From the NCBI GenBank assembly GCA_020639215.1, contig JACKHA010000013.1, positions 7,337-71,336 of the forward strand: a stretch of DNA of 64,000 nucleotides, given 5' to 3'. Of the stretch, positions 45,193-53,706 are shown piece by piece. Numbering within the stretch: position 1 is the first letter of the stretch; every line of letters begins with the position of its first letter. This DNA comes from Phycisphaeraceae bacterium. Its GTDB lineage: Bacteria; Planctomycetota; Phycisphaerae; Phycisphaerales; UBA1924. A program made the translations under genes and the position numbers. The notes under the pieces were generated by a model that was given only the letters and a program-made list of their open reading frames with translations, did no database searches and was not told the DNA's origin.

Positions 45193-45663
45193 ATGGCCGA
45201 GCTGCGTCCCACAACCCCCCTGCCGACCTCAGGCGTCACGCCGATCCGCGTCCGATACTGCGAGTGCGACCCGATGGGGGTGGCCCACCACGCCGCGTTC
45301 ATCCCCTGGCTCGAGATCGCCCGCACCGAGCTGCTCCGCGTCGGCGGCATCACCTACAAGCAGCTCGAGGCCGCCGGCATGTTCCTCGTCGTCGCCTCGC
45401 TCGACATCAGGTACCGCCGCCCGGGGCGCTACGACGACCTGCTCGGGGTCTCGTGCCGCGTCTCCGGCGGCAGCCGCGTCAAACTCGAGCACGAGTACGA
45501 GGTCCGCGTGACCGAGCGCGTCGGCGACGACCCCGAGCGCCTCCGGGCCAGCGGCGACGACCTGCTCGCCACCGCCCGCACCACGCTGGTGTGCGTCGGG
45601 GCGGGGATGGGCGTCCGAGCCCTCCCCGAGTGGCTCGCCGCGCCGGAGTCGGCGCGATCGTGA
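45193..45663 (+). CDS. Hot-dog acyl-CoA thioesterase, YbgC-type
   Basis: 156 residues in the 4HBT fold. VRYCECDPMGVAHHAAFIPWLEIARTELLR carries the Asp active site of the YbgC/4-hydroxybenzoyl-CoA thioesterase family, followed by a beta-sheet with LDIRYRRPGRYDDLL and KLEHEYEVRVTER. It hydrolyses acyl-CoA or acyl-ACP esters; in YbgC relatives this goes with the Tol-Pal envelope complex, which is not seen here. Ends 47 bp before purF. Confidence 0.88.
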   Translation: MAELRPTTPLPTSGVTPIRVRYCECDPMGVAHHAAFIPWLEIARTELLRVGGITYKQLEAAGMFLVVASLDIRYRRPGRYDDLLGVSCRVSGGSRVKLEHEYEVRVTERVGDDPERLRASGDDLLATARTTLVCVGAGMGVRALPEWLAAPESARS

Positions 45664-45695
45664 TCCCTGCGCCCGGCCCGACCGCCCCGCCTTCC

Positions 45696-45701
45696 TACAG
45701 T
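45696..45701 (+). promoter_or_regulatory. -10-like hexamer TACAGT, 9 nt before purF ATG
   Basis: Same arrangement as proS. Confidence 0.35.
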
Positions 45702-45710
45702 CGCGCCTCC

Positions 45711-47237
45711 ATGCGACATCCGGTCTTGCTCAACGTCCTTGCGACCCCTCCGGACCGTCGCCGGGGCTGCGCCGCCCCGCCCCCCTGGCGGAGCATCGGG
45801 CACGATCGCGCCAAAGAAAAATGCGGCGTCGTCGGCGTGTGGGGGCACCCCGACGCCGTTCGCCTCACCTACCTGGCCATGTACGCCCAGCAACACCGAG
45901 GGCAGGAATCGGCCGGCATCGCCGTCTCCGACGGATCGGGCATCACGGGCCTGGCCGGCATGGGACTGGTGGCGGACGTGTTCGACCACGCCGCCCTGGC
46001 CGCTCTGGAGACCCACGCCGGGGCGGGCGCGATCGGGCACAACCGCTATTCCACCGCCGGCGGCTCCAGGGAGTGCAACGCCCAGCCGCTCGTCGAGTCC
46101 TATATCGGGGGCCAGGTCGCCATCGCCCACAACGGCAACCTGATCAACGGTGACCTGCTCCGCCTCCGCTTCGAGGAGCAGGGGCACATCTTCCACACCA
46201 CCAGCGACACCGAGGTGATCGTCCACCTGCTCGCCTCGCCACGCCAGCACAAGTCCGACGACGCCATGAAGGCAACGCTGCGGCGTCTCGAGGGCGCGTT
46301 CAGCCTGGTCATGATGTTCCCCGATCGCATCGAGGCCGCCCGCGATCCCTGGGGTTGGCGTCCGCTCGTGCTCGGCCGCCTGCCCGACGGCCAGCCCGCC
46401 GTCGCCAGCGAGACCGTGGCCCTGGACGTCATCGGGGCCCGCTTCGAGCGCGAGGTCGAACCGGGCGAGATCGTCACGCTCGACAACGAATCGCTGGGCG
46501 GGCGCCCCGTCAAGTCCCGCGCGTTCGCCCCGCCCTCGGACCGCCTGGCGATGTGCGTGTTCGAGCACGTCTACTTCGCCAGCCCCGCCTCGACGGTCTT
46601 TGGCCAGAACGTCCAGACTGTCCGCGAGCGCCTGGGCGAGCGCCTGGCCCACGAATCGGGCGTCGAGGCCGACTTCGTGATGCCGATGCCCGACTCGGGA
46701 CGCTCCGCGGCCGCCGGCTACGCCCGGGCCGCCCGCATCCCCTACCGCGAAGGCATCGTCCCGAACCGCTACGTCGGGCGGACGTTCATCAAGCCGACGC
46801 AGGAGGAACGCCGCGCGGCCGTCCGCCTGAAACTCAACGTCATCTCCGAGATCGTCCGCGACAAACGCCTCGTCGTCGTGGACGACTCGATCGTCCGCGG
46901 CACCACCACCCGCGAGAAGATGCAGCAGATCCGCGAGGCCGGCGCCAAGGAGATCCACCTCCGCATCTCCTGCCCCCCCATCCGCCACCCCTGCTACTTC
47001 GGCGTCGACTTCGCCCAGCGCGACCAGCTCATCGCCCACGAGAAGGACGTCGAGGACATCCGGCGCTTCCTGGGCGTGGACTCGCTCCGGTACCTCTCGA
47101 AGGAGGGCATGCTCGCGTGCGTCAAGCACGCGCCGGAGAACTACTGCACCGCCTGCTTCGACGGCGACTACCGCCTCGACCCCGACCACCCGACCACCGG
47201 CATCGTCACCGGCTCCGGGCAGGAGTCGCTGTTTTGA
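45711..47237 (+). CDS. purF: Amidophosphoribosyltransferase PurF
   Basis: PurF makes phosphoribosylamine from PRPP and glutamine, the first step of purine synthesis. The catalytic Cys (Cys38 in EKCGVVGVWGH) must be uncovered by removing a 37-residue propeptide, longer than the 11 of B. subtilis. The glutaminase domain (HRGQESAGIAVSD, HNRYSTAGGS) is followed by the PRPP domain (VVVDDSIVRGTTTREKM). Cys residues in CPPIRHPC and YCTACFDGDY fit the [4Fe-4S] type. 508 residues. Confidence 0.97.
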   Translation: MRHPVLLNVLATPPDRRRGCAAPPPWRSIGHDRAKEKCGVVGVWGHPDAVRLTYLAMYAQQHRGQESAGIAVSDGSGITGLAGMGLVADVFDHAALAALETHAGAGAIGHNRYSTAGGSRECNAQPLVESYIGGQVAIAHNGNLINGDLLRLRFEEQGHIFHTTSDTEVIVHLLASPRQHKSDDAMKATLRRLEGAFSLVMMFPDRIEAARDPWGWRPLVLGRLPDGQPAVASETVALDVIGARFEREVEPGEIVTLDNESLGGRPVKSRAFAPPSDRLAMCVFEHVYFASPASTVFGQNVQTVRERLGERLAHESGVEADFVMPMPDSGRSAAAGYARAARIPYREGIVPNRYVGRTFIKPTQEERRAAVRLKLNVISEIVRDKRLVVVDDSIVRGTTTREKMQQIREAGAKEIHLRISCPPIRHPCYFGVDFAQRDQLIAHEKDVEDIRRFLGVDSLRYLSKEGMLACVKHAPENYCTACFDGDYRLDPDHPTTGIVTGSGQESLF

Positions 47238-47263
47238 ACGGATCGATTGCGGAGACCGAGTTC

Positions 47264-47416
47264 ACCACGGAGACACCGAGACACCGAGAAAGGCAAAGAC
47301 CGTCTCGGGAGATTCCGTGTTCCGCGCCGGTCGCGATGGGCGTGACCGCACCCGGTCTCTTCTCTCTACTCTCCCAGTCTCTTCGCACCTTCTCCGTGTC
47401 TCCGTGCCCCAGTGGT
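47264..47416. repeat. Octamer-type inverted repeat, copy 6
   Basis: Arms 47264-47295 and 47385-47416, each four 8-bp words. Left words include GACACCGA twice; right words, read on the other strand, include GACACGGA and GGCACGGA. Both arms open with ACCA. The loop is about 89 nt. It lies between purF and mqnD. Confidence 0.7.
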
Positions 47417-47423
47417 TGACCCC

Positions 47424-48356
47424 ATGCCCCTCAAACCCGTCCTCACCCTCGCCCACTCGCCCGACGCCGACGACGTCGTCATGTGGTGGCCCCTCGGCGA
47501 CGCCGAGCAAGGCCGCCCCCCGGCCATCAACACCGGCAAGTGGCTGTTCCAGCCAGCGCAGATCGACATCCAGGAGGCCAACGACCGGGCGATTCAGGCG
47601 GCCGACCTGGACATCACCGCGATCTCGGCCCACGCCTACCCGCACGTGCAGGACCGCTACCGCATCACGGCGTGCGGGGCATCCATGGGTGAGGGCTACG
47701 GCCCGAAACTCGTCTGCCGCGGCGATGACGATCGGTGGCAGACCGACGGGGCTGTGCCAACGCTCGCCGACCCATCTGCCCCCCCCACCATCGCCGTCCC
47801 CGGCACCAAGACCACCGCGTTTCTGGTCCTCTCCCTCTTGCTTGGCCAGCGGTTCACACCCAGGCCCATGCGGTTCGACCTCGTCGCCGAGGCCGTGCGC
47901 CAGGGGCACGCCGACGCCGGGCTGCTCATCCACGAGGCCCAGTTGACCTTCGAGGACCAGGGCCTCCGCAAACTCGCCGACCTTGGCCACTGGTGGAACC
48001 GGCGTCACGCCCTGCCGCTGCCGCTCGGGCTGAATGTCGTGAAGCGCGACCTGGACACCCGCTTCGGCCCCGGCTCGGTCGACCACCTCTCGGGCATCCT
48101 CGCGGCCTCGATCCGCCACGCGATGGAGCACCGCGACCAATCGCGACGCTTCCTGCTTGAGCATCCGGACCGCAAGCCGGAGTGGGAGGACGCCGCGCTG
48201 CTGGACCGCTACCTGCGGATGTACGTCAGCCCGATGTCGCTGGACATGGGCACGCTTGGGCGCGAGGCGCTGGCGACGCTGTTCCGCGAGGGCGCGGCCG
48301 CGGGGCTGTGCCCCCCCATCGCCGCCGTCGACGGCGTGCCGGATGTCGCGGGATGA
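47424..48356 (+). CDS. mqnD: 1,4-Dihydroxy-6-naphthoate synthase-like MqnD (futalosine menaquinone pathway)
   Basis: MqnD belongs to the periplasmic-binding-protein fold (family also MqnA) and turns cyclic dehypoxanthine futalosine into 1,4-dihydroxy-6-naphthoate. Key features: LTLAHSPDADDVVMWWPL at the N-terminus, ADLDITAISAHAYPHVQDRYRI, GPKLVC, IAVPGTKTTAFLVLSLLLG, AGLLIHEAQLTFEDQGL and LPLPLGLNVVKRDL, 310 residues (a bit long). Other mqn genes are not in the window. Starts 8 bp after the inverted repeat. Confidence 0.88.
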   Translation: MPLKPVLTLAHSPDADDVVMWWPLGDAEQGRPPAINTGKWLFQPAQIDIQEANDRAIQAADLDITAISAHAYPHVQDRYRITACGASMGEGYGPKLVCRGDDDRWQTDGAVPTLADPSAPPTIAVPGTKTTAFLVLSLLLGQRFTPRPMRFDLVAEAVRQGHADAGLLIHEAQLTFEDQGLRKLADLGHWWNRRHALPLPLGLNVVKRDLDTRFGPGSVDHLSGILAASIRHAMEHRDQSRRFLLEHPDRKPEWEDAALLDRYLRMYVSPMSLDMGTLGREALATLFREGAAAGLCPPIAAVDGVPDVAG

Positions 48357-48471
48357 TCCCAACGACTCCGGCTGGGGTTGCGGGCGTCCGGCCCGCACCA
48401 GGGCACTCCCCCCCAGCGGGCCGAAGGCCCGTATCCCCAGATTTCGGAGTGCGTCCCCACACCCCTCCCTA

Positions 48472-48500
48472 TTGACCCCCCACCCCCACCCCCCTTCAAT
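48472..48500 (+). promoter_or_regulatory. Promoter of rpsD
   Basis: TTGACC, 17-nt C-rich spacer, TTCAAT (5 of 6 and 4 of 6 matches). Predicted start near 48507. Confidence 0.55.
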
Positions 48501-48612
48501 ACCGACCCGTCCGGGATCGTCCCGGGCGGCACATCCAGCACCCGGGCCATCCACCCGCAGTCGTCGGGGGCGTCGCGAGGACACTCGTGAAGCCGGGATC
48601 GGCCGCCGCAGG

Positions 48613-48662
48613 GCGATCGGGCAACCCGATCGCGGCCCGCGGCACCCTCCGCCGCAGGCGGA
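48613..48662 (+). promoter_or_regulatory. rpsD leader hairpins upstream of the ribosome site
   Basis: GCGATCGGG/CCCGATCGC (9 bp, loop CAA) at 48613-48633 and TCCGCC/GGCGGA at 48648-48662, directly before the AAGGA site. Possible target for S4 autoregulation, unproven. Confidence 0.35.
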
Positions 48663-48673
48663 AAAGGACGGAC

Positions 48674-49273
48674 ATGGCCAACTACACCGGCCCCAAGGTC
48701 AGGCTCTCGCGCCGCGTCGGCGCCCCCATCGCCGACAGCCCCAAGCACACCAGCAAGCGGGCCCTCATCCCGAACGGGATGCACGGCTACCGCGGGCGCC
48801 GCCTGCGCGACTACGGCATCCGCCTCAACGAGAAGCAGAAGCTCCGCTACCACTACAACATCCTCGAGCGCCAGTTCCGGCGCTACATCGAGATGGCCTC
48901 GGCCGCGCCGGGCAACACGGGCGAGGTGCTCATGTCGCTGCTCGAGCGCCGGGTGGACAACCTGGTCCGCCGGGCCGGCTTCGCCCGCACGATCTGGGCC
49001 GCCCGCCAGATGGTCTCGCACGGGCACGTGCTGGTGAACGGGCGCAAGCACGACAAGGCCAGCGCGATCCTTAAGGTCGGGGATGTGGTCTCGCTCAAGC
49101 CCAAGATCCAGAAGCTCGCGCGCGAGGCGATGGAGGGCCTGGCGGGGCACGAGGTGCCCGGCTGGCTCGAGGTCAACCCCTCCGAACTGACCGCCCGCGT
49201 CTCGGCCATGCCCACGACCGACCAGATCCCCTTCGACGTCAACACCAACCTCATCGTCGAGTTCTATCGCTAA
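48674..49273 (+). CDS. rpsD: Ribosomal protein S4
   Basis: 199 residues, full length. Nucleates assembly of the small subunit by binding 16S rRNA. Shows SKHTSKRALIPNG-like N-terminus, YGIRLNEKQKLRYHYNILERQFRRYIEMA, and the S4 RNA-binding domain LERRVDNLVRRAGFARTIWAARQMVSHGHVLVNG. No N-terminal zinc Cys set. AAGGA 5 nt before the ATG. Standing apart from the rpsM-rpsK-rpoA cluster, as in some bacteria. Confidence 0.97.
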   Translation: MANYTGPKVRLSRRVGAPIADSPKHTSKRALIPNGMHGYRGRRLRDYGIRLNEKQKLRYHYNILERQFRRYIEMASAAPGNTGEVLMSLLERRVDNLVRRAGFARTIWAARQMVSHGHVLVNGRKHDKASAILKVGDVVSLKPKIQKLAREAMEGLAGHEVPGWLEVNPSELTARVSAMPTTDQIPFDVNTNLIVEFYR

Positions 49274-49281
49274 TCAAGAGA

Positions 49282-49411
49282 GCGACGAAGTGACACAGCG
49301 ACGGAGCGACGAAGGGAACAATCACCTCGTCGCTCCGTCTTGTCATGCCCGTCGCCGCTGGCCTCGGTCTCTCCACTTCGTCGCTCCGTCGCCCCGTCGC
49401 TCCGTCGCTTC
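49282..49411. repeat. Octamer-type inverted repeat, copy 7
   Basis: Left arm 49282-49316 (words GCGACGAA, GTGACACA, GCGACGGA and again GCGACGAA, then GGG) and right arm 49374-49411 (words GCGACGGA, GCGACGGG on the other strand). A weaker third block lies at 49325-49355. Between rpsD and the SurA-like gene. Confidence 0.7.
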
Positions 49412-49423
49412 CTCGGCTTTCCT

Positions 49424-51529
49424 ATGACCAAGTTCCTCCGCAAGTACAACAAGGTCCTGCTCGTCTTCGCCGGCGTGTTCCTGATGGTCGGCTTCCTGGT
49501 GGGGCCGGCCATCCAGCAGTTCGCGCCAAACCCGGGCAAACGCACCGTCGGCTACATCGGGCCCAACAAGGCCCGACGCGTCACCGCCCTCGACGTCGGC
49601 CTCGCCCAGGTCGAGGTGCAGCTGCTCCAGCGATTCACCAGCCCCATGGGCAACGCCGACCGCGGCCAGCCCATCCTCAACTTCGTCTCGCTCGACCCCG
49701 ACCAAGAGGGCCTGCACTGGTATCTCCTCACCGAGGAGGCCCGGCGAGCTGGGCTGGTCGCCTCGAGCCTCGACGGGGCCCAGTGGATCCCCGACCTGGC
49801 CGGCACCCTCGTCGAGCCCATGGCCCGCCAGGCGCTGGCCTTCGAGATGATCCAGCAGTCGCCCGGCCTGGCCTCGCTCTTCCAGCAGAACCCGGGCCTG
49901 ATCAACCAGCTCCCGCAGTTCAACCCGCAGCGATACCAGGAACTGCTGATCGAGTTCGGGGGTCAGGGCGGCCAGCCCGGCGTGGCCGAGCTCCAGCTCC
50001 GCCAGCGACGCGAGCAACTGGCCGCCTCCGCGGGCATGACCCTCGAACAGTTCGACGAGGCCGTCACCAAACTCCGCGGCGTCATGCGCCTGGTCACCAT
50101 CAACCTCGGCGCCCCGGCGTTCTCCGACCGGCGCTCCACCGCCTTCGCCCGCGAGTTCGGCGACTCGGCCGAGCTCGACTACCTGTTCATCACCGGTTCG
50201 CGCCTGGCCGCAGAGGTCGGCGAGCCGACACCCGAGCAACTCCAGGCGCACTTCCAGCGGTTCCGCGATGCCGAGCCCGGCTCGGGCGAAAACGGCATCG
50301 GCTACATACAGCCGCCCCGGGCCCGCCTGTCGTGGCTCACGCTGGATCGCCCGGCCATCGTCGCCGCCGTCGAACAGTGGACGATCCCGACCAGCGCCGA
50401 CGGCACCGACCCGCGCGTCGAGCGGTGGTCGAGCAACCGGATGATCTACCCCGGCACGTTCACGCAGGAGCAGGCCAACGTCGAGCGCGATCTGCGCTCG
50501 AGCAAGGTCGCCGAGATCATGGACCTGGCCCGCCGCACGATCCTCCAGCGGGCCCACGAGGGAACGCGTGCGCTCGAACGGGAGGGGCCCTACTACGTGC
50601 TCACCCCGACGTACCAGCGTCCCAGCCTCGAGTCGATCGCCGCTGCCGTCGCCGGCGCGGTGCTCGACCAGACCGGCGTCGCGATCCCGCAGCCCGCGGT
50701 CACGATCCTCAGCAGCGGCTGGCAGACCCGCGACCAGCTCCAGGCTCTTCCGGCCATCGGTCGCAGCGCCATGCGACAGGGCGCCAGCATTATCCCGTTC
50801 CCCGACGCGGTCCTGGGCGTTCGCGAACTCAACGAGGAATCGACGCTCGGCCTGCAGGTCGGTGTGCTCGCCGCGGATCGCCCGCTGGAAGACTCGGCCG
50901 GCAGCCAGTACTTCCACGTCGTGCTCGACGTCCGCGACACCGGGCCCGCCGAGTCGATCGACGAGGTGACCGACCAGGTCCGCGCCGACTACGTCGCGCT
51001 CCGCGGCTACGAGCTGCTCACTGCCCGCATGGACGACCTCCGCCGCCAGGCGGTCGAGGGCGACCTGGCCTCCATCGCCGCCCAGTTCCCGCCGGAAAAC
51101 GCCGCCCCGGAGAACAACGAGCCCGCCGCCCCGCTGGCGGTCCAGCCCGGCGTGCCCGTCCGCGAGCTGCCCAACCCGTCGTTCCCTCCGCCGCTGGGCG
51201 ACGAGGCCTTCTGCCGCGCCGCCATGGCCGCGGCCCGCACGCTCGATCCCACCATTCCCGCCCCCGACCAGCCGGTCGGACAGCGCACCATCGTCCAGGC
51301 GATCCCCGGCGCGATGGGCGTCGCCGTCGCGCGTGTCGTGTGGTTCGCGCCGATCACGCAGGAGCAGTACCGCGGATTCGCCGCCGGCGGCATGTTTAAC
51401 ACCGTCCTTCGCGAGTGGACCGAGCGGGCCGACGTCTCCGGCCCCGACCTGGCCATGACCGCCTACACGCTCGACGACCTCAAGGCCCGCTGGAACTGGG
51501 TCGAGCCCGACGCCTCCCACCAGCCCTGA
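49424..51529 (+). CDS. SurA/PpiD-like periplasmic chaperone or peptidyl-prolyl isomerase-like protein
   Basis: 701 residues: one N-terminal membrane anchor (MTKFLRKYNKVLLVFAGVFL), then a long helical chaperone-like region (about 60-300) and two mixed domains that may be degenerate parvulin domains. I do not see the usual catalytic His motifs, so isomerase activity is uncertain. Periplasmic folding or quality control of outer-membrane proteins is the likely role. The start directly follows the repeat. Confidence 0.55.
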   Translation: MTKFLRKYNKVLLVFAGVFLMVGFLVGPAIQQFAPNPGKRTVGYIGPNKARRVTALDVGLAQVEVQLLQRFTSPMGNADRGQPILNFVSLDPDQEGLHWYLLTEEARRAGLVASSLDGAQWIPDLAGTLVEPMARQALAFEMIQQSPGLASLFQQNPGLINQLPQFNPQRYQELLIEFGGQGGQPGVAELQLRQRREQLAASAGMTLEQFDEAVTKLRGVMRLVTINLGAPAFSDRRSTAFAREFGDSAELDYLFITGSRLAAEVGEPTPEQLQAHFQRFRDAEPGSGENGIGYIQPPRARLSWLTLDRPAIVAAVEQWTIPTSADGTDPRVERWSSNRMIYPGTFTQEQANVERDLRSSKVAEIMDLARRTILQRAHEGTRALEREGPYYVLTPTYQRPSLESIAAAVAGAVLDQTGVAIPQPAVTILSSGWQTRDQLQALPAIGRSAMRQGASIIPFPDAVLGVRELNEESTLGLQVGVLAADRPLEDSAGSQYFHVVLDVRDTGPAESIDEVTDQVRADYVALRGYELLTARMDDLRRQAVEGDLASIAAQFPPENAAPENNEPAAPLAVQPGVPVRELPNPSFPPPLGDEAFCRAAMAAARTLDPTIPAPDQPVGQRTIVQAIPGAMGVAVARVVWFAPITQEQYRGFAAGGMFNTVLREWTERADVSGPDLAMTAYTLDDLKARWNWVEPDASHQP

Positions 51530-51580
51530 TCGGTCTCCCGCCCGCCTTGGCACTCAACGTCATCAAGCGCGGTTGAGCCC

Positions 51581-51656
51581 CTCAATCTCTTCGTCTCTCA
51601 GTCTCTTTGTCTCTGTCCCTTCTGCGTCACTCCGTCACTGATCACTCCGTCACTCC
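51581..51656. repeat. Octamer-type repeat, copy 8
   Basis: Pyrimidine-rich on the plus strand; on the minus strand it reads in 8-bp words such as AGACAAAG, AGACGAAG, then a second block with GGAGTGAC. It lies just before the polX promoter. Confidence 0.6.
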
Positions 51657-51657
51657 C

Positions 51658-51663
51658 TACCAT
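51658..51663 (+). promoter_or_regulatory. -10-like hexamer TACCAT, 5 nt before polX ATG
   Basis: Leaderless start for polX is suggested. Confidence 0.4.
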
Positions 51664-51668
51664 CCCCA

Positions 51669-53528
51669 ATGTCCACCAACGCCGCCCTCGCCCGACGCTT
51701 CGAGCAGATGGCGACGATCCTCGAGCTGCTCGGCGAGGACAAGTTCCGCGTCAACGCCCACGCCCGCGCCGCCCGCACCATCGAGAACCTGACCCAGGAC
51801 GTCGGCGCCATCGCCGCCGACCGCGACGCCCTGCTCGCCCTCGACGGCGTCGGCCCCAAGGTCGCCGACAAGATCCAGGAGTTCGCGACCACCGGCAAGA
51901 TCAAGGAGCACGCCGAACTCCTGGCCCGCATCCCCGCCGGCCTGCTCCAGGTCCTCGACGTGCCCGGCCTGGGCCCCAAGACCGCCAAGGCCCTGTGGGA
52001 GACGCTCAACGTCGAGAGCCTCGCCGACCTCAAACGCGTCATCGCCGACAGGTCGATCCTCACCGTTCCGCGCATGGGCGAGAAGGCCGCCCAGAAGATC
52101 GCCTCGGCCATCGAGATCGCCGAGCAAGGCGCGGCCCGCCTCCCCCTGGGCCAGGCCATGCCCATCGCCGTCGCCATCGTCGAACGCATGCTCAAGGTGC
52201 CGGGCGTCGCCAACGCCGCCTTCGCCGGCTCGCTCCGACGCGGCAAGGAGACCGTCGGCGACATCGACATCCTCGCCACCGCCGCCGACCCCGCCAAGGC
52301 CCACGACGCGTTCTGCAAGATGAGAGGCGTGCGCCAGGTCATCGTCTCGGGCGAGAGCAAGTCGTCGGTCCGCATGGCGATCGATCTAGACGCCGCATCG
52401 GACGCCGACCGCGACATCGCCGCCACAAGCAGCGCCGACTCCCCCACCGCCGAAGCCGCATCGCCAACCGCCGCCACGTCCGAGCGCACCATCCAGGTCG
52501 ATCTCCGCGTCGTCCCCGAAGCCTCCTGGGGCGCTGCCCTGATGTACTTCACCGGCTCGAAGGAGCACAACGTCCGCCTCCGCGAACGCGCCCTCAAGGC
52601 CGGACGATCCCTCAACGAGTACGGCCTCTACCCCAACGACGACGACCCCGCCCCACCCCACAAACGCGGCATCAAACCGATCGCCGGCGCGTCCGAGGAG
52701 GAGGTCTACAAGGCGTTTAGCCTCCCCGTCATCGCCCCCGAACTCCGCGAGGACCGCGGCGAGATCGACGCCGCCCAGAGGAACACGCTGCCCCGCCTGA
52801 TCGAACTGGGCGACATCAAGGCCGAACTCCACGCCCACACCACCGCCTCCGACGGCGCGCTCTCGATCGAGCAGCTCACCGGCGAGGCCAAACGCCGCGG
52901 CTTCCACACCATCGCCGTCACCGACCACTCCAAGTCCTCGGTCATCGCCAATGGCCTCCAGCCCGACCGACTCCGCGAGCACGCCAAGGCGGTCCGGCGC
53001 GCCGCCGCGGCCACGAAGGGCATCACCATCCTCGTCGGCGCCGAGGTCGACATCCTCGCCGACGGCTCGCTCGACTACGACGACGACACGCTCGCCCTGC
53101 TGGACGTCGTCGTCGCCAGCCCGCACGTGGCTCTCTCGCAGGACGCAAAGACCGCCACGAAGCGTCTGCTCAAGGCCATCGAGCACCCTCGCGTCAACAT
53201 TCTGGGCCACCCGACGGGGCGACTCATCGGGCGTCGCGCCGGCCTCGAACCCGCGATGGACGAGATCATCGCCGCGGCCATGCAGCACGACGTCGCCCTC
53301 GAGATCAACGCCCACTGGATGCGCCTCGACCTACGCGACACCCACGTCCGGGCGGCGGTCGAGGCCGGCTGCCTCATCGCCATCGACTGCGACGTCCACG
53401 CCCCGACCGACTACGACAACCTGGGCTACGGCGTGCTCACCGCCCGGCGCGGCTGGCTCACCGCCGAACAGTGCGTCAACTGCTGGGACCACAACCGCCT
53501 GCACGACTGGCTCGCAACGAAGCGCTGA
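51669..53528 (+). CDS. polX: DNA polymerase/3'-5' exonuclease PolX
   Basis: 619 residues: two helix-hairpin-helix motifs (ALDGVGPKVADKIQEF, about 57-72; and VLDVPGLGPKTAKALW, 95-110), the family X palm with GSLRRGKETVGDIDIL (catalytic Asp 198 and 200) and a later VDLR, then a C-terminal PHP exonuclease domain (ELHAHTTASDGALS, TDHSKSS; about 387 onward). Fills and trims gaps in base excision repair. A Ser/Ala/Thr-rich insertion of ~35 residues (about 240-274) separates the catalytic GDID from VDLR. Confidence 0.95.
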   Translation: MSTNAALARRFEQMATILELLGEDKFRVNAHARAARTIENLTQDVGAIAADRDALLALDGVGPKVADKIQEFATTGKIKEHAELLARIPAGLLQVLDVPGLGPKTAKALWETLNVESLADLKRVIADRSILTVPRMGEKAAQKIASAIEIAEQGAARLPLGQAMPIAVAIVERMLKVPGVANAAFAGSLRRGKETVGDIDILATAADPAKAHDAFCKMRGVRQVIVSGESKSSVRMAIDLDAASDADRDIAATSSADSPTAEAASPTAATSERTIQVDLRVVPEASWGAALMYFTGSKEHNVRLRERALKAGRSLNEYGLYPNDDDPAPPHKRGIKPIAGASEEEVYKAFSLPVIAPELREDRGEIDAAQRNTLPRLIELGDIKAELHAHTTASDGALSIEQLTGEAKRRGFHTIAVTDHSKSSVIANGLQPDRLREHAKAVRRAAAATKGITILVGAEVDILADGSLDYDDDTLALLDVVVASPHVALSQDAKTATKRLLKAIEHPRVNILGHPTGRLIGRRAGLEPAMDEIIAAAMQHDVALEINAHWMRLDLRDTHVRAAVEAGCLIAIDCDVHAPTDYDNLGYGVLTARRGWLTAEQCVNCWDHNRLHDWLATKR

Positions 53529-53552
53529 CCGACCATCCCCCCGATCGCGAGC

Positions 53553-53641
53553 CGGGGCGTCCCCGCCCCGGTCCAGGTGGCACAGGACTCCGTCCGTTTG
53601 GTGGCACAGGACTCCGTCCTGTGCCGGCGGCGCAGCCGCCG
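53553..53641. repeat. Direct-repeat and hairpin cluster after polX
   Basis: GGTGGCACAGGACTCCGTCC occurs twice, at 53577-53596 and 53601-53620. Hairpins: CCGGGGCG/CGCCCCGG (53553-53572), GGCACAGGA/TCCTGTGCC (53604-53626) and GGCGGC/GCCGCC (53627-53641). May end polX transcription or be a small mobile repeat. Confidence 0.6.
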
Positions 53642-53694
53642 ACCCTGCCACCTGCGATGCCCATTACACCCGCCAGGTGTGGCCCGGCCCCCGG

Positions 53695-53700
53695 TACACT
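53695..53700 (+). promoter_or_regulatory. -10-like hexamer TACACT, 6 nt before ATG
   Basis: Precedes the DUF3052 gene. Confidence 0.4.
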
Positions 53701-53706
53701 CGTCCG

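Larger units (their letters stand above)
48357..48673. other. 317-bp rpsD leader with promoter and hairpins
   Basis: Contains a G+C hairpin after mqnD (CGGGCC/GGCCCG near 48417-48431), a good promoter, and a structured leader of ~167 nt. No coding sequence is supported. Confidence 0.55.

Noticed and set aside
49343..51553. Minus-strand 736-codon frame opposite the SurA-like gene
   Set aside because: The plus-strand frame has a membrane anchor and normal codon use; the other is Gly/Arg/Val-biased.
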